This document shows positions 8,689-17,597 of a stretch of 64,000 bases of DNA, in pieces. The first letter of the stretch is position 1. Each line of letters starts with the position of its first letter. A model generated the notes under the pieces. The model was given only the letters and a program-made list of their open reading frames with translations, was not told the origin of the DNA and did no database searches. The position numbers and the translations under genes were made by a program. This stretch comes from Streptomyces cellostaticus (GTDB lineage: Bacteria > Actinomycetota > Actinomycetes > Streptomycetales > Streptomycetaceae): the NCBI RefSeq assembly GCF_023630175.1, contig NZ_JALLIN010000010.1, positions 1 to 64,000 of the forward strand, in the 5' to 3' direction.

Positions 8689-11207
8689 GCGCCTTCGACG
8701 AGATGGTGCGCCCCTCGCTCGTACGCATCGGCGCAACGGGTGACGGGTATGCAACGGACCGTGACCCGTACTGGGGATCGGGGTTCTTCGTCGCCCCTGG
8801 CTGGCTGTTGACCTGTGCCCATGTCGTGGGGAAGGGGGGAGCCGCGGTGTGCCGAGGGGAGAGCGCCTTACGCGTGACCTGGCAGGAACGCACTGCCGAA
8901 CCCGCCGCCGCCCACGCCTGGGAGGAACGCTCGGGCAGCGGGACCGCCGTGCTCCTGGCGCCCCGGCCCGGGGAACCGGAGTCGTTCCGCGACCCCTGGC
9001 CGTTCCCCGACCTCGCGCTCGTCCGGGTCGAGGGCGCGGACGACGTGCGGTGCCTCTGGCTGGGCGACCGCGAGCCCGGCGTCCGCACACCGATCGGGCT
9101 GTACGGCTGGTCCCTGCAGACCGGCGAGCTGGGCGTCCGGCACGGCACCGGCGAGCTCGTCGGGTCCGACGCCCGCGCGCTGCTGCTCGGCGGCAGCCTG
9201 CCGATCGGCGGGCTGTCCGGCGGGCCCGTGCTCGACCTGCGGCACGGCTCGGTCGTGGGCGTCGTCAAGGGCCGCCGGCGGGAGGAGGGCGTCGCCGTCC
9301 CGGTCACCGCCCTGCACGAGCTGCTGGACCGGCGCGACACCTCCGGCGTCCTGCGCGAAGTGCTGCGCGCGCACGACCGGCACCATCTCCGCCTCCTGGA
9401 CGACCCGTCGCCGTACGCGAACTGGACCACGCTGCAGGCCGGGCTGCCCGCACTCGCGCCACCCGTCTCCGGGATCACCGCGGAACTCCGCGCCCGGCTC
9501 TACGGCCACCTCGCCGAGCTGCCGCCGCCCGCCGGAGCGGGCGAGATCGTCCACCTGGTGGAGGAGGTCAAGGAGCGGGTGCGCGGCGAACGGCTGCGCT
9601 CACTGGTGCCGCGGAACGTGCGGACCTGGCGGGAGGGCGCGGCCCTGCTGCACGGACTGCGCACCCTGGACGCGGACGGCGGTGGCACGCTGGTCGATCT
9701 CGACGCCGTGCTGCTGTACGCGGCGAAGGTGGTGCGCAGGACCGCGCGGGAGCGCCCCGGCGAGATCGACCCGGCCCGGCTCGGCGCGTTCACGGACTGG
9801 CTCGGCGCGCAGGCCGGGCGGCATCGGCACTGGGCGGTGAGCGGGGCCGTCCGCGCCCTGCTGGACGGGATCGACGGCCGCGGGCCGGACGGGGATCCGG
9901 GTACGGTGACCGGCGGGGAACCGGGCGGAGCGACGGGTGGGGCCACCGCGGGAGGGCCGGGCGCCGGGCGCACCGCCGCGGTCGCACCGGCCGCTGCCGG
10001 TGCCGCTGCCGCAGCGCCCGCTCCCGTGACCGTGCCGTCCGCGGCCTCCGGACTCCAGGCCCCGGCCGCACCCTCGACCCCGGCCGTGTCCCCGATCCCA
10101 CCCGCACCCCCGATCCCGGCCGCCCCCTCCATCCCGCCCGTGATGCCGATCCCGTCCGAGCTCCGGGCGGCGCCGGAGCCCCCGTTCGTCCCCGGCCCCC
10201 GGATCGCCCCGGAACCCCCGGCCGGGACGGCCGGCACGGTGGCCACCGGCCGTACGGACGTACTCGTCAGGGTCGGTGCCGCCATGTACGGCGGGCTGCA
10301 CCCCTGGAGCGTGGAGCTGATCCACGACGGCCTCGACGTCACCCCGGTCGACGCCGACGACCGGGGGGTGCGCGTCGACGAACTCGAGGCGGCGCTGCGC
10401 GCGCCACTGGACCGTGCCCTGGACCTCGGGGACCACGGTGAGCATCTGGCCCGGATCGAGGTCTTCCTGCCCCGCAGGCTGTTCGACCTGCCGGTGGACG
10501 AGTGGCAGTTGCTGCCCGACCGCCCGGGCGCCCGCCGCGCCGACCGTGACCGGGAGCCGGGCGACGGCGGCAGCGGCCCCGGCGGCTGGGCCGGCGACGG
10601 CCACGACGAGGACGAGGACGAGGACTTCGTGGACGAGCGGTCCATGCCGCTCGGCATGCGCCGGACCGTCGTCATCCGGGACCTGCGGCGCAACGGGCGG
10701 CCCCCCTCCCCGGAGTGGCGCAGACGCTGGCGGGGCGTCGCCCGCGGACCGCTCGCGCACGAGCCGCTGCACGGCCGGGACCCGGCCGACGGCCACGTCG
10801 CCGTGGCCCGCTCGGGCGGCCGCTACCTGTACTACGGCACCCTGTCGGCGCTGGACGACACCTGTGTTCCGATCTACTGCGGTCCCGTGGCGAGCGGGGA
10901 GGGGCAGGCGGCGATGAGGGACGCCTTGATGGCGGGTCATCCGGTGGTGCTGTGGCGCCGGGACGAACACGATCACGACGAGTGCAAGGACTTCCATGAG
11001 CAGGCCGCCCACGCGGTGGGCGCCGCCCGGCACGCCGAGGGCCTGCACGAACGGGTGCGTGACCTGCGCATCCGGCTGTACGACACCGAGTCGGCCCGGG
11101 CCCGGGGCCTGCGCGGGAAACTGGCCGTGCTGTCCGATCCGCCGGACCGCCCGCCGCGCTCCGCCGGGACGATGCGGCCACCGCCGCCGGCCGCTCCCGA
11201 CGGCTGA
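8685..11207 (+). CDS. Trypsin-like serine protease fused to VMAP C-terminal domain
   Basis: 840 aa. Residues 1-230 form a chymotrypsin-fold protease with a complete catalytic triad: His46 (LLTCAHVV), Asp109 (FPDLALV) and Ser178 (GGLSGGPV). A helical region (about 245-400) resembles an effector-associated adaptor. A Pro/Ala/Ile linker (about 410-515) leads to a VMAP-C-type domain (VELIHDGLDV, IEVFLPRRLFDLPVDEW, PLGMRRTVVIRDLRR, DALMAGHPVVLWRRDEHD). VMAP means vWA-MoxR associated protein, and the MoxR and vWA-like genes do follow. No signal peptide is present, so the protease is cytosolic, unlike digestive trypsins. Inference: a protease effector held inactive until the NTPase module senses a trigger. 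It is translationally coupled to the Trypco1 gene. Confidence 0.9.
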   Translation: MSAFDEMVRPSLVRIGATGDGYATDRDPYWGSGFFVAPGWLLTCAHVVGKGGAAVCRGESALRVTWQERTAEPAAAHAWEERSGSGTAVLLAPRPGEPESFRDPWPFPDLALVRVEGADDVRCLWLGDREPGVRTPIGLYGWSLQTGELGVRHGTGELVGSDARALLLGGSLPIGGLSGGPVLDLRHGSVVGVVKGRRREEGVAVPVTALHELLDRRDTSGVLREVLRAHDRHHLRLLDDPSPYANWTTLQAGLPALAPPVSGITAELRARLYGHLAELPPPAGAGEIVHLVEEVKERVRGERLRSLVPRNVRTWREGAALLHGLRTLDADGGGTLVDLDAVLLYAAKVVRRTARERPGEIDPARLGAFTDWLGAQAGRHRHWAVSGAVRALLDGIDGRGPDGDPGTVTGGEPGGATGGATAGGPGAGRTAAVAPAAAGAAAAAPAPVTVPSAASGLQAPAAPSTPAVSPIPPAPPIPAAPSIPPVMPIPSELRAAPEPPFVPGPRIAPEPPAGTAGTVATGRTDVLVRVGAAMYGGLHPWSVELIHDGLDVTPVDADDRGVRVDELEAALRAPLDRALDLGDHGEHLARIEVFLPRRLFDLPVDEWQLLPDRPGARRADRDREPGDGGSGPGGWAGDGHDEDEDEDFVDERSMPLGMRRTVVIRDLRRNGRPPSPEWRRRWRGVARGPLAHEPLHGRDPADGHVAVARSGGRYLYYGTLSALDDTCVPIYCGPVASGEGQAAMRDALMAGHPVVLWRRDEHDHDECKDFHEQAAHAVGAARHAEGLHERVRDLRIRLYDTESARARGLRGKLAVLSDPPDRPPRSAGTMRPPPPAAPDG

Positions 11208-11432
11208 CCCGGTGGACGGTCGCCCGGGCCCGGCCGACGGCCCGCGGCCGGTCCGCCCCGGCGCATCCGGACGTCCCGTCAACCCCGGTCCCTGGCACGG
11301 GCGTTCGGAAAGCCCGGAAGCGGACGCGGGGCCGTTCGAACCCCGGCGGGCACGGCCGCCTGACGGTAGCCTCGTGGACCAGATCGGATGGCCGGCCCGC
11401 TGCATGATCACCGGAATGGGGAGGAGCCCGAG

Positions 11433-12449
11433 GTGAACGACTGGCGAATCTACTGCGGAGTGGGTCAGTCGCACGACGGCATGCGGCGGTTGCCGCCCCC
11501 GCCGCCCTGGCGCGACTTCTCCGCCTCGCGGGGTGACGGCGCGCAGGCCGGCCCCGAGGACCCCAGCAGCGCCCGCCGGCTCGGCGTCCGCCGCCGGCTG
11601 GTGGAGAGCTACGCGCCCCGGCCGGCCGAGGTGGACGCGGTCAACGCGGCGCTGTACCTGCGCCGGCCGCTGCTGGTCACCGGCAATCCGGGCACGGGCA
11701 AGTCGACCCTGGCGTACGCCATCGCCCATGAACTCGGGCTCGGCAAGGTGCTGCGCTGGCCCATCGTCAGCCGCACCGGCCTCCAGGACGGGCTCTACCG
11801 CTACGACGCCATAGGCCGTCTCCAGGACGTCCAGCTCGAGCGGGCGCGCGGGGGCGAGGGCGGCACGGCCGCGCCCGGCATCGGCTCCTACATCCGGCTC
11901 GGGCCGCTCGGCACCGCCCTGCTGCCCGCCGAGCAGCCCCGCGTGCTGCTCATCGACGAACTCGACAAGAGCGACCTCGACCTCCCCAACGACCTGCTCA
12001 ACACACTGGAGGAAGGCGAGTTCGCCATCCCGGAGCTGGAGCGGCTGGCCGACCGCGAACCCGTCGTGGAAGTACTCACCCACGACGGCGACCGGGTCGC
12101 CGTGCACGGCGGGCGGATCGCGTGCACCGCCTTCCCGATGATCGTCCTCACGTCCAACGGCGAGCGCGACTTCCCCGCCCCGCTGCTGCGGCGCTGCATC
12201 CAGCTCGAGCTCGACCCGCCCGGCGAGGAGCAGCTCACCGCGATGGTCGAGGCCCACCTCGGTACGGACGGTGTCGCCGCCGGGGCCGATCTCATCCGCA
12301 GGTTCCTGGAGCGCGAACCCGGCGAGGTGCTCGCCGCCGACCAGCTCCTCAACGCCCTGTTCCTCACCCGCCACGACCCGCGCGCGCAGAGCCTCACCCG
12401 GGAGCGGATCGCCGAGATGCTCATGCAGCCGCTCGACCGCACGAGGTGA
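11433..12449 (+). CDS. MoxR-family AAA+ ATPase
   Basis: 338 aa. Walker A GNPGTGKST is near residues 84-92, Walker B VLLIDELDKSD near 170-180, sensor 1 MIVLTSNGERDFP near 230-242, followed by an arginine-finger-like LLRRC. The helix-2 insert and ELDKSDLDLPNDLLNTLEEG are MoxR hallmarks. MoxR ATPases act as chaperone-like partners of vWA proteins; here the vWA-like protein is encoded 8 bp downstream. The GTG at 11433 follows GGGGAGGAG. A TAGCCT hexamer at 11367-11372 could be a -10, so the operon may have an internal promoter in the 225-bp gap after the protease gene. Confidence 0.9.
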   Translation: MNDWRIYCGVGQSHDGMRRLPPPPPWRDFSASRGDGAQAGPEDPSSARRLGVRRRLVESYAPRPAEVDAVNAALYLRRPLLVTGNPGTGKSTLAYAIAHELGLGKVLRWPIVSRTGLQDGLYRYDAIGRLQDVQLERARGGEGGTAAPGIGSYIRLGPLGTALLPAEQPRVLLIDELDKSDLDLPNDLLNTLEEGEFAIPELERLADREPVVEVLTHDGDRVAVHGGRIACTAFPMIVLTSNGERDFPAPLLRRCIQLELDPPGEEQLTAMVEAHLGTDGVAAGADLIRRFLEREPGEVLAADQLLNALFLTRHDPRAQSLTRERIAEMLMQPLDRTR

Positions 12450-12456
12450 GGGACGG

Positions 12457-15400
12457 ATGCCCGGGATGCACCTGGACGAGCTGATCGGCAAGCTGCGCCA
12501 GGGCGGGCTCGACCTCACCGCGGAGGACGTGGCCGACGCGGTCTGGCTGGCCGGGCGCCTCGGCCCGGCCCCGCCCCGTGACGCCCCCGGACGGCGGTCC
12601 GCACCCGGTCCGGTGGACCCGCCCGCCGTCGGACCGGACGCGTTACCCGCCGGCGCGCAAGCGGCGAGCGACGCCCCCGAGCCGCCCCGGCCCCGGACGG
12701 ACGCCCCCGCCGCCCCGGTGCCGCTGCTCACCCCCGGCCCCGCGGCGCGCCCGGACGGCGACGCCGCCGCCGTCGTGCCCGTCCGGGCGCCCGCCGCCGG
12801 CGCCCTGCCCGGACTGCTCGGCCTGGAGAAGGCGCTGCGCGCCCTCGGCCGCTACCAGGTCGCCGCCGCACCACCCCGGGACGAGCGGATCGACGAGGAG
12901 GCCACCGCCGAGCGGGCCGCCGCGAGCGGCATCCTGCTCCCGGTCACCCGGCCCGGCCGCGACCGCCGCTGCGACGTCCAACTGCTCGTGGACACCGGGC
13001 CCAGCATGGCCGTCTGGGGGCAACTGGTCGAGGAACTCCGGCAGGCCTGCCAGCAGTCCGGCGCGTTCGCCTCCGTCCGCGTCCACCACCTGCACGCCGA
13101 CGACTCCGGCGTCCTCCTCGTCGGTACGACCGCCGGTCCCGGACGGCACACCCGGCTGCGGCCGGCCGAGGAACTGCACGATCCCACCGGCCGCAGGCTC
13201 ACCTTCGTCATCAGTGACTGCGTGGGCCCGCTGTGGCGGAACGGCAGCGCGCAACGGCTGCTGCACCAGTGGTCGCGCACCGGCACGCTGGCCGTCGTCC
13301 AGCCGCTGCCGCCCCGGCTGTGGGGCCGTACCGAGCTGCCCGCCGAACCGGGCCTGCTGGTGCGCCCCGACGGGGTCGCCGCCCGGCTCGCCTTCGAGCC
13401 CGACGACGAGCCCTGGGAGGAACCCACGCCGCACGCCCGGCCGGTACCGGTGCTGCAGCCCACCCCGGAGGCCTTCGAGGTCTTCGCCCGGCTCCTCGGC
13501 GGCAGCGGCCCCGTCCGCGAGCGGGCCTGGGCGGCCCTCACCGAACCGGGCCCCGGTCCGGCGCCAGGGGGCCGCGCCGGTGCGGCCCCCGACGACGGCG
13601 ATCCGTCGTACGCCGCCGGCCCGTCGCAGTGCGACGACCCCTCGGACGTCCACGGCCGAGAGCCCGTCCACGACGAGCCGCGCAGCGACGACGAGTTGCT
13701 GCGGGCCTTCCGTGCCGGAGCCTCGCCCGGCGCCGTACGGCTGGCGGTCTACCTGGCCGCGGCCCCGCTCACCCTGCCCGTGATGCAGCTCGTCCAGCGG
13801 GCGATGCTGCCGGACACCGGGCCCATGGAGCTGGCCGAGGTGCTGCTCGGCGGGCTGCTCAGACAGCTCCCCGGCACCGCGGGACAGCCCTGCTTCGCCT
13901 ACTCGGGCCGGGTGCAGAACCTGCTGCTGTCCTCCCTCGACCAGGACACCGCCGGGCTCGTCCTCAAGCACTGCTCGGCCTACGTCGAACGGCACTTCGG
14001 CCGGGGCACCCGGAACTTCGCCGCGCTCGCCGCGGCCCGGCTCGCCGATCACGTCCCGTCCGCCGGGGCCGGTCGGGTCCCGCCGGACGCCGCCGCGCCG
14101 GAGGACGGCGGCGGGGTCGAGGCCGAGCTGTTCGCCCGTATCCCGGCCCGCGTCCTGCGCTTCTACCTGCCGGACCTCGTCACGCCCGATCCGCTCACCG
14201 AGGCCGAGCGGCTGCTCGACCAGTGGCACCAACTGCCCGACCCGGAGGTGCTGCGCCGCGCCCGTGAACAGGCCCGCGCCGCGACCGCCCCGGCCCCCGC
14301 GCTCCTCCCGGGCACCGGCGCCACCGTCCGGCCCCACCTGGTCCTCGGCCGCATCCTGCGCGCCGAGGCGGGTACGGCGGGCGCGCGTACGGCGGGACGC
14401 CGCGCCGAGCTGCTGCGCGAGGCGGTGGCCGAACTCGCCACCGCGCACGCCGCCGGCGCCGGCGGCCGCGAACATGCCGACGCGGCCCTGGAACTGGCCT
14501 CCTGCCGCCGTGAGTTGTGGAGCCTGACGGAGCAGGGCGACCAACTCGGCGCCGCCCTGGGGGTCCTGGTCGCCGAGACCGCTCCCTGGCCGCCCCTGGC
14601 CGAACGGGCACGGGCCTGGACCCGGACCGGGCACCGGGCCGGTCAGGACACCTCCGCGCGGCGCGACGGCACCGGGCCCGGCGCCCGGACCGGCCCGGAG
14701 ACGGGGGACGGGACAGCGGCTGGCGGCACGGAGCGGGCCGCCCCGGACACGGACGGGACGGCCCGCCACGGCGGGCCGGCGGACACCGGCCAGGTGCCCT
14801 GGCCCGTCACCGCCCACCGGTCCCGGCTGCTGCTGCGCGGCCGGATCCTGCTCGACCTGCGGCGCCCCGCCGCCGCCGTCGGCGAACTCCGCGAGGCCTG
14901 CGCGACGCTGGACCTGGAGCGGTCCCCCGACGCCGTACGCGGACCCGCCCTGCTCGACCTGGCGCGGGCGCTGCGGGAGGCCGGGGCCGAGGAGGGCGAG
15001 GCCCGGCAGGCGCTGCTGCGGGCCCGGCGGGCCGCCGGGGACGACCCCGATCTGCTGCTGCCCACCCTGGCCGCGCTGGCCGCCTTCCACGACGCGGCGG
15101 GCGAGGCCCCGGAGGCCGACGAGGCCTACGAGCGGGCCGTGCTGCTCGCCCCCGCCGACGGCGCCCTGCGCTGCCGGCTCCTCACCTCCTGGGGCGAGTC
15201 ACTGCTGCGGCGGGCCTCCGCGCGCGACGGCGCGCGGATCGTCGACCGGGCCGAGTACGTACTGCGCGAGGCCCTGCAGGCGCTGCCCGCCCGGTCCCCG
15301 CACCGCGGGCGACTGCAGGGCCTGGTCGGCAGCGCGCTCGCGCAGCGCTTCCGTCACCTCGGCTTCCTGCCCGACCTGTTCGAGAGCCGGCACCTGCTCG

Positions 15401-15876
15401 GCCAGGCGGTGCGCGCGGCCGCCGACGAAGCCGTACGGGCCGAGGCCTGGCTGCAGTTGGGCCGGGTGCGGCTGGAGGGCTGGCGCCGGGCCGGGGCGCC
15501 GGTGCTGATGGACGCCCTGCAGGCGTACGAGAACGCGGAGCGGGCGGCGCGGGCCGCGCACGGGGCGGATCCGGGCTCGGCGACCTCCGCCCGGGCCCGG
15601 CACGGCACCGGGGTGGTGCTGGCCCTGATGGGCCGGCCCGCCGCGGCGCGCGCGGCCTTCCAGGCCGCCGGGGAGCAGTGGCAGCGGCTGGTCGGGGCGC
15701 TGCGTCAGGTCGACTGGGCGGACGTCGAGCTGACCCGGCGGGCGGAGCCGGTGACGGGGGAGGAGCCGACGGGGGCGGTGCGGGGGCTGCCGGACGGGGA
15801 ATGGGAGCGGATCGCTCCGCCCTGGTGGCCGTGGACCGGTCAGTGGGCGAACCGGTCGGAACCTGACCGGACTTGA
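12457..15876 (+). CDS. SAV_2336 N-terminal-domain protein with vWA-like core and TPR region
   Basis: 1139 aa. A short helical N-terminal domain (MHLDELIGKLRQGGLDLTAE...) typical of SAV_2336-type proteins leads via a Pro-rich linker to a vWA-like domain with the MIDAS-type loop DTGPS at residues 179-183 and a conserved VISDCVGPLW strand. A helical middle part follows. Residues ~720-1100 are dense Ala/Leu/Arg helices consistent with tetratricopeptide repeats. The frame is open further upstream, but that stretch lies inside the MoxR gene; the ATG at 12457 with GAGGTGAGGGA is the sensible start. Expected role: the vWA partner of the MoxR ATPase, acting as scaffold or sensor. Residue limits are approximate. 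Confidence 0.85.
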   Translation: MPGMHLDELIGKLRQGGLDLTAEDVADAVWLAGRLGPAPPRDAPGRRSAPGPVDPPAVGPDALPAGAQAASDAPEPPRPRTDAPAAPVPLLTPGPAARPDGDAAAVVPVRAPAAGALPGLLGLEKALRALGRYQVAAAPPRDERIDEEATAERAAASGILLPVTRPGRDRRCDVQLLVDTGPSMAVWGQLVEELRQACQQSGAFASVRVHHLHADDSGVLLVGTTAGPGRHTRLRPAEELHDPTGRRLTFVISDCVGPLWRNGSAQRLLHQWSRTGTLAVVQPLPPRLWGRTELPAEPGLLVRPDGVAARLAFEPDDEPWEEPTPHARPVPVLQPTPEAFEVFARLLGGSGPVRERAWAALTEPGPGPAPGGRAGAAPDDGDPSYAAGPSQCDDPSDVHGREPVHDEPRSDDELLRAFRAGASPGAVRLAVYLAAAPLTLPVMQLVQRAMLPDTGPMELAEVLLGGLLRQLPGTAGQPCFAYSGRVQNLLLSSLDQDTAGLVLKHCSAYVERHFGRGTRNFAALAAARLADHVPSAGAGRVPPDAAAPEDGGGVEAELFARIPARVLRFYLPDLVTPDPLTEAERLLDQWHQLPDPEVLRRAREQARAATAPAPALLPGTGATVRPHLVLGRILRAEAGTAGARTAGRRAELLREAVAELATAHAAGAGGREHADAALELASCRRELWSLTEQGDQLGAALGVLVAETAPWPPLAERARAWTRTGHRAGQDTSARRDGTGPGARTGPETGDGTAAGGTERAAPDTDGTARHGGPADTGQVPWPVTAHRSRLLLRGRILLDLRRPAAAVGELREACATLDLERSPDAVRGPALLDLARALREAGAEEGEARQALLRARRAAGDDPDLLLPTLAALAAFHDAAGEAPEADEAYERAVLLAPADGALRCRLLTSWGESLLRRASARDGARIVDRAEYVLREALQALPARSPHRGRLQGLVGSALAQRFRHLGFLPDLFESRHLLGQAVRAAADEAVRAEAWLQLGRVRLEGWRRAGAPVLMDALQAYENAERAARAAHGADPGSATSARARHGTGVVLALMGRPAAARAAFQAAGEQWQRLVGALRQVDWADVELTRRAEPVTGEEPTGAVRGLPDGEWERIAPPWWPWTGQWANRSEPDRT

Positions 15877-15967
15877 TCTGGTCAGGGTTTCCACTTCCGG
15901 GCTGTCGGGAAGAACTGGGCAGCCATGGCGACGGAGCGGGCCGTTCGCGGGCAGGGAGGAGCCGAGT

Positions 15968-16240
15968 GTGGCGGAGCAGTGGAGCGGGGTGGCCGCCCCC
16001 GGTCGGGCTGTCGGGCGTGCCGCGAACCTGTCCGACCTCACCGACGTCGACCTGCGTACCCTGCGGCTTCTCGACGATCCCGCCCTGACCGCCGCCGTCG
16101 ACCGGGTCCTGCGGGATGCCACCGGGTGCCAGCAGGTCTGGCACAGCGGAGAGGGCGAGGGCGAGGTGCACCCGCCCGCCGTGGATATGTTTTCGGCCGG
16201 ACTCGCCGAACCCGGCCGGCTCCCGGACGAGCGGAGATGA
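15968..16240 (+). CDS. FxsA-like short peptide, possible RiPP precursor
   Basis: 90 codons, GTG start after GGGAGGAG. The segment NLSDLTDVDLRTLRLLDDPAL, then AAVDRVLRD, resembles the leader of FxSxx-COOH precursor peptides (FxsA). It does not end in Phe-x-Ser-x-x: the C-terminal 30 residues contain WHSG, two EG dipeptides and an MFSAGL stretch, then an Arg-rich end. Its TGA overlaps the ATG of the HExxH hydroxylase gene (ATGA), so the two are made together. The codons around ATGTTTTCG are unusually A/T-rich for this genome. The reading frame is plausible but short; homology is by eye only. Confidence 0.65.
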   Translation: MAEQWSGVAAPGRAVGRAANLSDLTDVDLRTLRLLDDPALTAAVDRVLRDATGCQQVWHSGEGEGEVHPPAVDMFSAGLAEPGRLPDERR

Positions 16241-17523
16241 CCCCGGCGCCGATACCCGCCGAGGACTTCGGGGCACTCGCCGGCACCCGCCCCGCCGCCC
16301 GGGGTACGCGGACACTGCGTGCCGCGATCCACGCACGTCGCATGCTGCTCCTCAAGTCCCTCCTGGTGCGCACCGACCGCCAGCGCCGACTCCTGGACCC
16401 CGCCGTGCGCCGGGACTTCGAGCGGGCCTGGGCACTGCTGACGGCCGCGGAACGGACCGGCCCCGCCGCGGTCCGTGAGGTGCTCGACTACCCGACGACC
16501 GGTGCCTGGCTGGCCGCCGCGCTCGCCGCACCCCAGGGTGCCGCGTTCGAACGCCACCTGGCCCACCTGGCCGGCGTCGCCGTCGCCGCGGCCGTCCGCG
16601 CGGGCCACCCGCCGGCCGGGACCCTGGCCGTGCCCACCGGTCTGCTCGCGCTGCCCGGCCTCGGCGTGCTGCGCTGCCCGTCGGGCCGGGTCCGGCTGGC
16701 CGGCGGGCCGGGCGGGGCGCGGATCGCGGACGACGGCGGACACACCGAGGCGGTCCTGCCGCACCCGGCGTCCCCGACCGGGCCCGGCGCGTCCCGGACC
16801 GCGGACGGGTCCGGCTGGAGCGCACTGCGCACGCTGCCCGGCGGCACCGTGCGCCTCGACGACCTCGATCCGTACCGCACCCCCCTGCCCGGCACCGGCC
16901 CGGGACCGCTGCGTGCCGCCGACCGCTGCGACTGCCCCTGGGGCACCTGGGCCCGGCGCTGGCGCCGGGCCCGCGAGCTGCTGACCGCGGTCGACGGGTG
17001 CCGCGCCGCCGAGACCGGCGCCGTACTGCGCGCCGTCGTACCGCTGGCCGCCCCGGACACCGGCGCCGCCCCGATGGGAGCCACGCTGAGGTCCGCGCCC
17101 GGCGCCGCGCTGCTCCAGCTCCCGGGCACGGCGCGGGAACTCGCCGAGTCACTGGTGCACGAGACCCACCACACCAAGCTGGCGGCGCTGGACGAACTGG
17201 TCCCGTTGTGCCGGCCGGGCAAGGGTGCGTCGCACCGGGTCGGCTGGCGCCCCGACCCCCGACCGGTACCGGCCGTGCTGCAGGGCGCGTACGCCCATCT
17301 GGCGCTCACCGACCTGTGGTGGCGGGTGCGCACCGGCGCCGGGGCGGCCCCGGCGTGGCGGCGCCGGGCGGGTGAGCGGTTCGAGGGACTGCGCGAGGAG
17401 GTGGGGCAGGCCTTGTCCCTCCTGCTGGAATCCGATGAACTTACCCCAGCGGGAAGGGAGTTCGTCCAAGGAATGGAACGCCATCACGCCGGCCTGGGTG
17501 TGACGGCCCAAAATGTGCTGTGA
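16237..17523 (+). CDS. Stand-alone aKG-HExxH-type peptide beta-hydroxylase
   Basis: 428 aa. The motif H308-E309-T-H-H312 sits in SLVHETHHTKLAALDELVPL, the metal site of the HExxH peptide-modification domain otherwise fused to the radical SAM enzyme FxsB. That domain is an iron/2-oxoglutarate beta-hydroxylase acting on ribosomal peptides in characterised FxsB-type enzymes. No CxxxCxxC radical SAM cluster is present here, so this is the free-standing form. The N-terminus (RAAIHARRMLLLKSLL) and C-terminal helices (ALTDLWWRVRTG...) fit the family. The ATG at 16237 overlaps the upstream peptide's stop. Predicted substrate: that 90-residue peptide. This is inference. Confidence 0.82.
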   Translation: MTPAPIPAEDFGALAGTRPAARGTRTLRAAIHARRMLLLKSLLVRTDRQRRLLDPAVRRDFERAWALLTAAERTGPAAVREVLDYPTTGAWLAAALAAPQGAAFERHLAHLAGVAVAAAVRAGHPPAGTLAVPTGLLALPGLGVLRCPSGRVRLAGGPGGARIADDGGHTEAVLPHPASPTGPGASRTADGSGWSALRTLPGGTVRLDDLDPYRTPLPGTGPGPLRAADRCDCPWGTWARRWRRARELLTAVDGCRAAETGAVLRAVVPLAAPDTGAAPMGATLRSAPGAALLQLPGTARELAESLVHETHHTKLAALDELVPLCRPGKGASHRVGWRPDPRPVPAVLQGAYAHLALTDLWWRVRTGAGAAPAWRRRAGERFEGLREEVGQALSLLLESDELTPAGREFVQGMERHHAGLGVTAQNVL

Positions 17524-17597
17524 CGCTCCGCAGGGGCGTAATTTCTGTGCGTTAGCGTGTGCCGTGAGAGTGCGGTGGCGGGAACAGGGAGCGTGCG

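Noticed and set aside
12271-12456. Upstream extension of the SAV_2336-type gene
   Set aside because: Lies wholly inside the MoxR gene in another frame; a good ribosome site and family N-terminus begin at 12457.
9600-12731. Minus-strand 1043-codon open frame
   Set aside because: Antisense to the trypsin-VMAP, MoxR and vWA-like genes; Arg/Pro/Gly/Ala-rich shadow composition with no family motif. Arises from high GC.
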